Origin: CAZGSG01 sp964528095
GTDB lineage: Bacteria; Bacteroidota; Bacteroidia; Chitinophagales; Chitinophagaceae
Assembly (NCBI GenBank): GCA_964528095.1
Contig: CAZGSG010000403.1
Coordinates: 1 to 5,110, forward strand
Length of the DNA stretch: 5,110 nt
Direction: 5' to 3'
Positions 4,739 through 5,110 of this stretch are shown here, piece after piece. Position numbers and translations under genes: made by a program. The stretch's first letter is position 1. The number at the start of each line of letters is the position of its first letter. The notes beneath the pieces were generated by a model that was not told the origin of the DNA, did no database searches, and was given only the letters and a program-made list of their open reading frames with translations.

Positions 4739-5110
4739 ATGTCAGTTAGAATAAGTACGATCATTCTCTTGTGCATTTTTTCGCTGTCTGCCTTCGCACA
4801 GCCTGATCTTTCTGCAGCAGGCGCCCTGCTCGAAAAGAACCAGAAAACACTCGGCTAATATGTGGCGCTGGTTTGGAAAGATGGAAAGATCATCTACCAG
4901 AAAGAGACCGGAATTGATTTTACGGCTAAGGTACAGGCTCCCATTGCTGCTTCCACAGGATGGCTGACAGCCGCCGTGGTAATGAGTTTCGTAGATGAAG
5001 GCAAAATATCACTGGATGATCCCGTAGGCAAGTATCTCCCTGTTTTCAACAAATACATGAAACGGTATCTCACAATTCGGCAATGTCTTTTACACCTAAC
5101 CGGTTTCGAG
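4739..5110 (+). pseudogene. Class C beta-lactamase-fold serine hydrolase, nonsense codon, 3' end outside window
   Basis: The ATG at 4739 starts a clear signal peptide (MSVRISTIILLCIFSLSAFA, likely cut after A20). The mature protein begins QPDLSAAG and continues to LG at codon 39, then TAA at codon 40 (4856-4858). The same frame is open for the next 84 codons to the window edge and is unmistakably of the family: YVALVWKDGKIIYQKETG, then WLTAAVVMSFVDEGKISLDD (75-94), PVGKYLPVF and LTIRQCLLHLTGF. There is no frameshift. The expected SxxK nucleophile motif before WLTAA reads A71-S-T-G74, so the Lys and the aligned Ser are absent; the later HTTGF-type motif reads HLTGF. Either the gene is decaying, or it belongs to a non-catalytic subgroup and carries a recent nonsense change or sequencing error. 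Restart at GTG 4862 would lack the signal peptide. Confidence 0.8.

Overview
The window looks like chromosomal DNA of a Bacteroidota member, probably Chitinophagaceae or a related Sphingobacteriia lineage. This rests on protein types: a secreted-type M28 metallopeptidase, a MauE/DoxX-like four-helix membrane protein ending in a CSCGG motif, a small cysteine-rich exported protein of DUF6520 type, a stand-alone AraC-type regulator and a class C beta-lactamase-fold hydrolase. Starts lack strong Shine-Dalgarno sequences, as is usual in the phylum. No rRNA gene, tRNA, CRISPR array or transposase is visible.

Layout. Positions 1-782 (+) hold the C-terminal part of an M28 zinc peptidase whose start lies left of the window. 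It converges on a minus-strand cluster that reads right to left: a MauE-like membrane protein (3356-2817), a decayed and 5'-truncated DUF6520-type gene (2806-2571), an intact paralogue (2386-1931), a strong intercistronic hairpin (1919-1888), and a membrane-anchored probable beta-propeller protein (1872-829). This left part is visibly AT-rich. Positions 3357-3864 carry no recognisable gene but several palindromes and two short open frames. A 116-residue AraC-type regulator (4215-3865, -) follows; together with its flanks it is bracketed by a perfect 15-bp inverted repeat (3784-3798 / 4361-4375). After another gene-free stretch rich in inverted repeats (4216-4738), a serine-hydrolase gene starts at 4739 (+). 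It has an in-frame stop at codon 40, lacks the expected SxxK motif, and runs off the right edge.

How the parts may fit. MauE-like proteins belong to the DoxX/MauE/DsbB-like group linked to thiol-disulfide chemistry. A neighbouring exported protein with eight cysteines, plus an anchored propeller-like protein, suggests a small envelope module with duplication and decay of its peptide component. The function is inferred from composition and order only. The strongest observations to follow up are the hidden DUF6520-type pseudogene, the inverted repeat around the regulator, the hairpin between the last two cluster genes, and the nonsense codon in the hydrolase.
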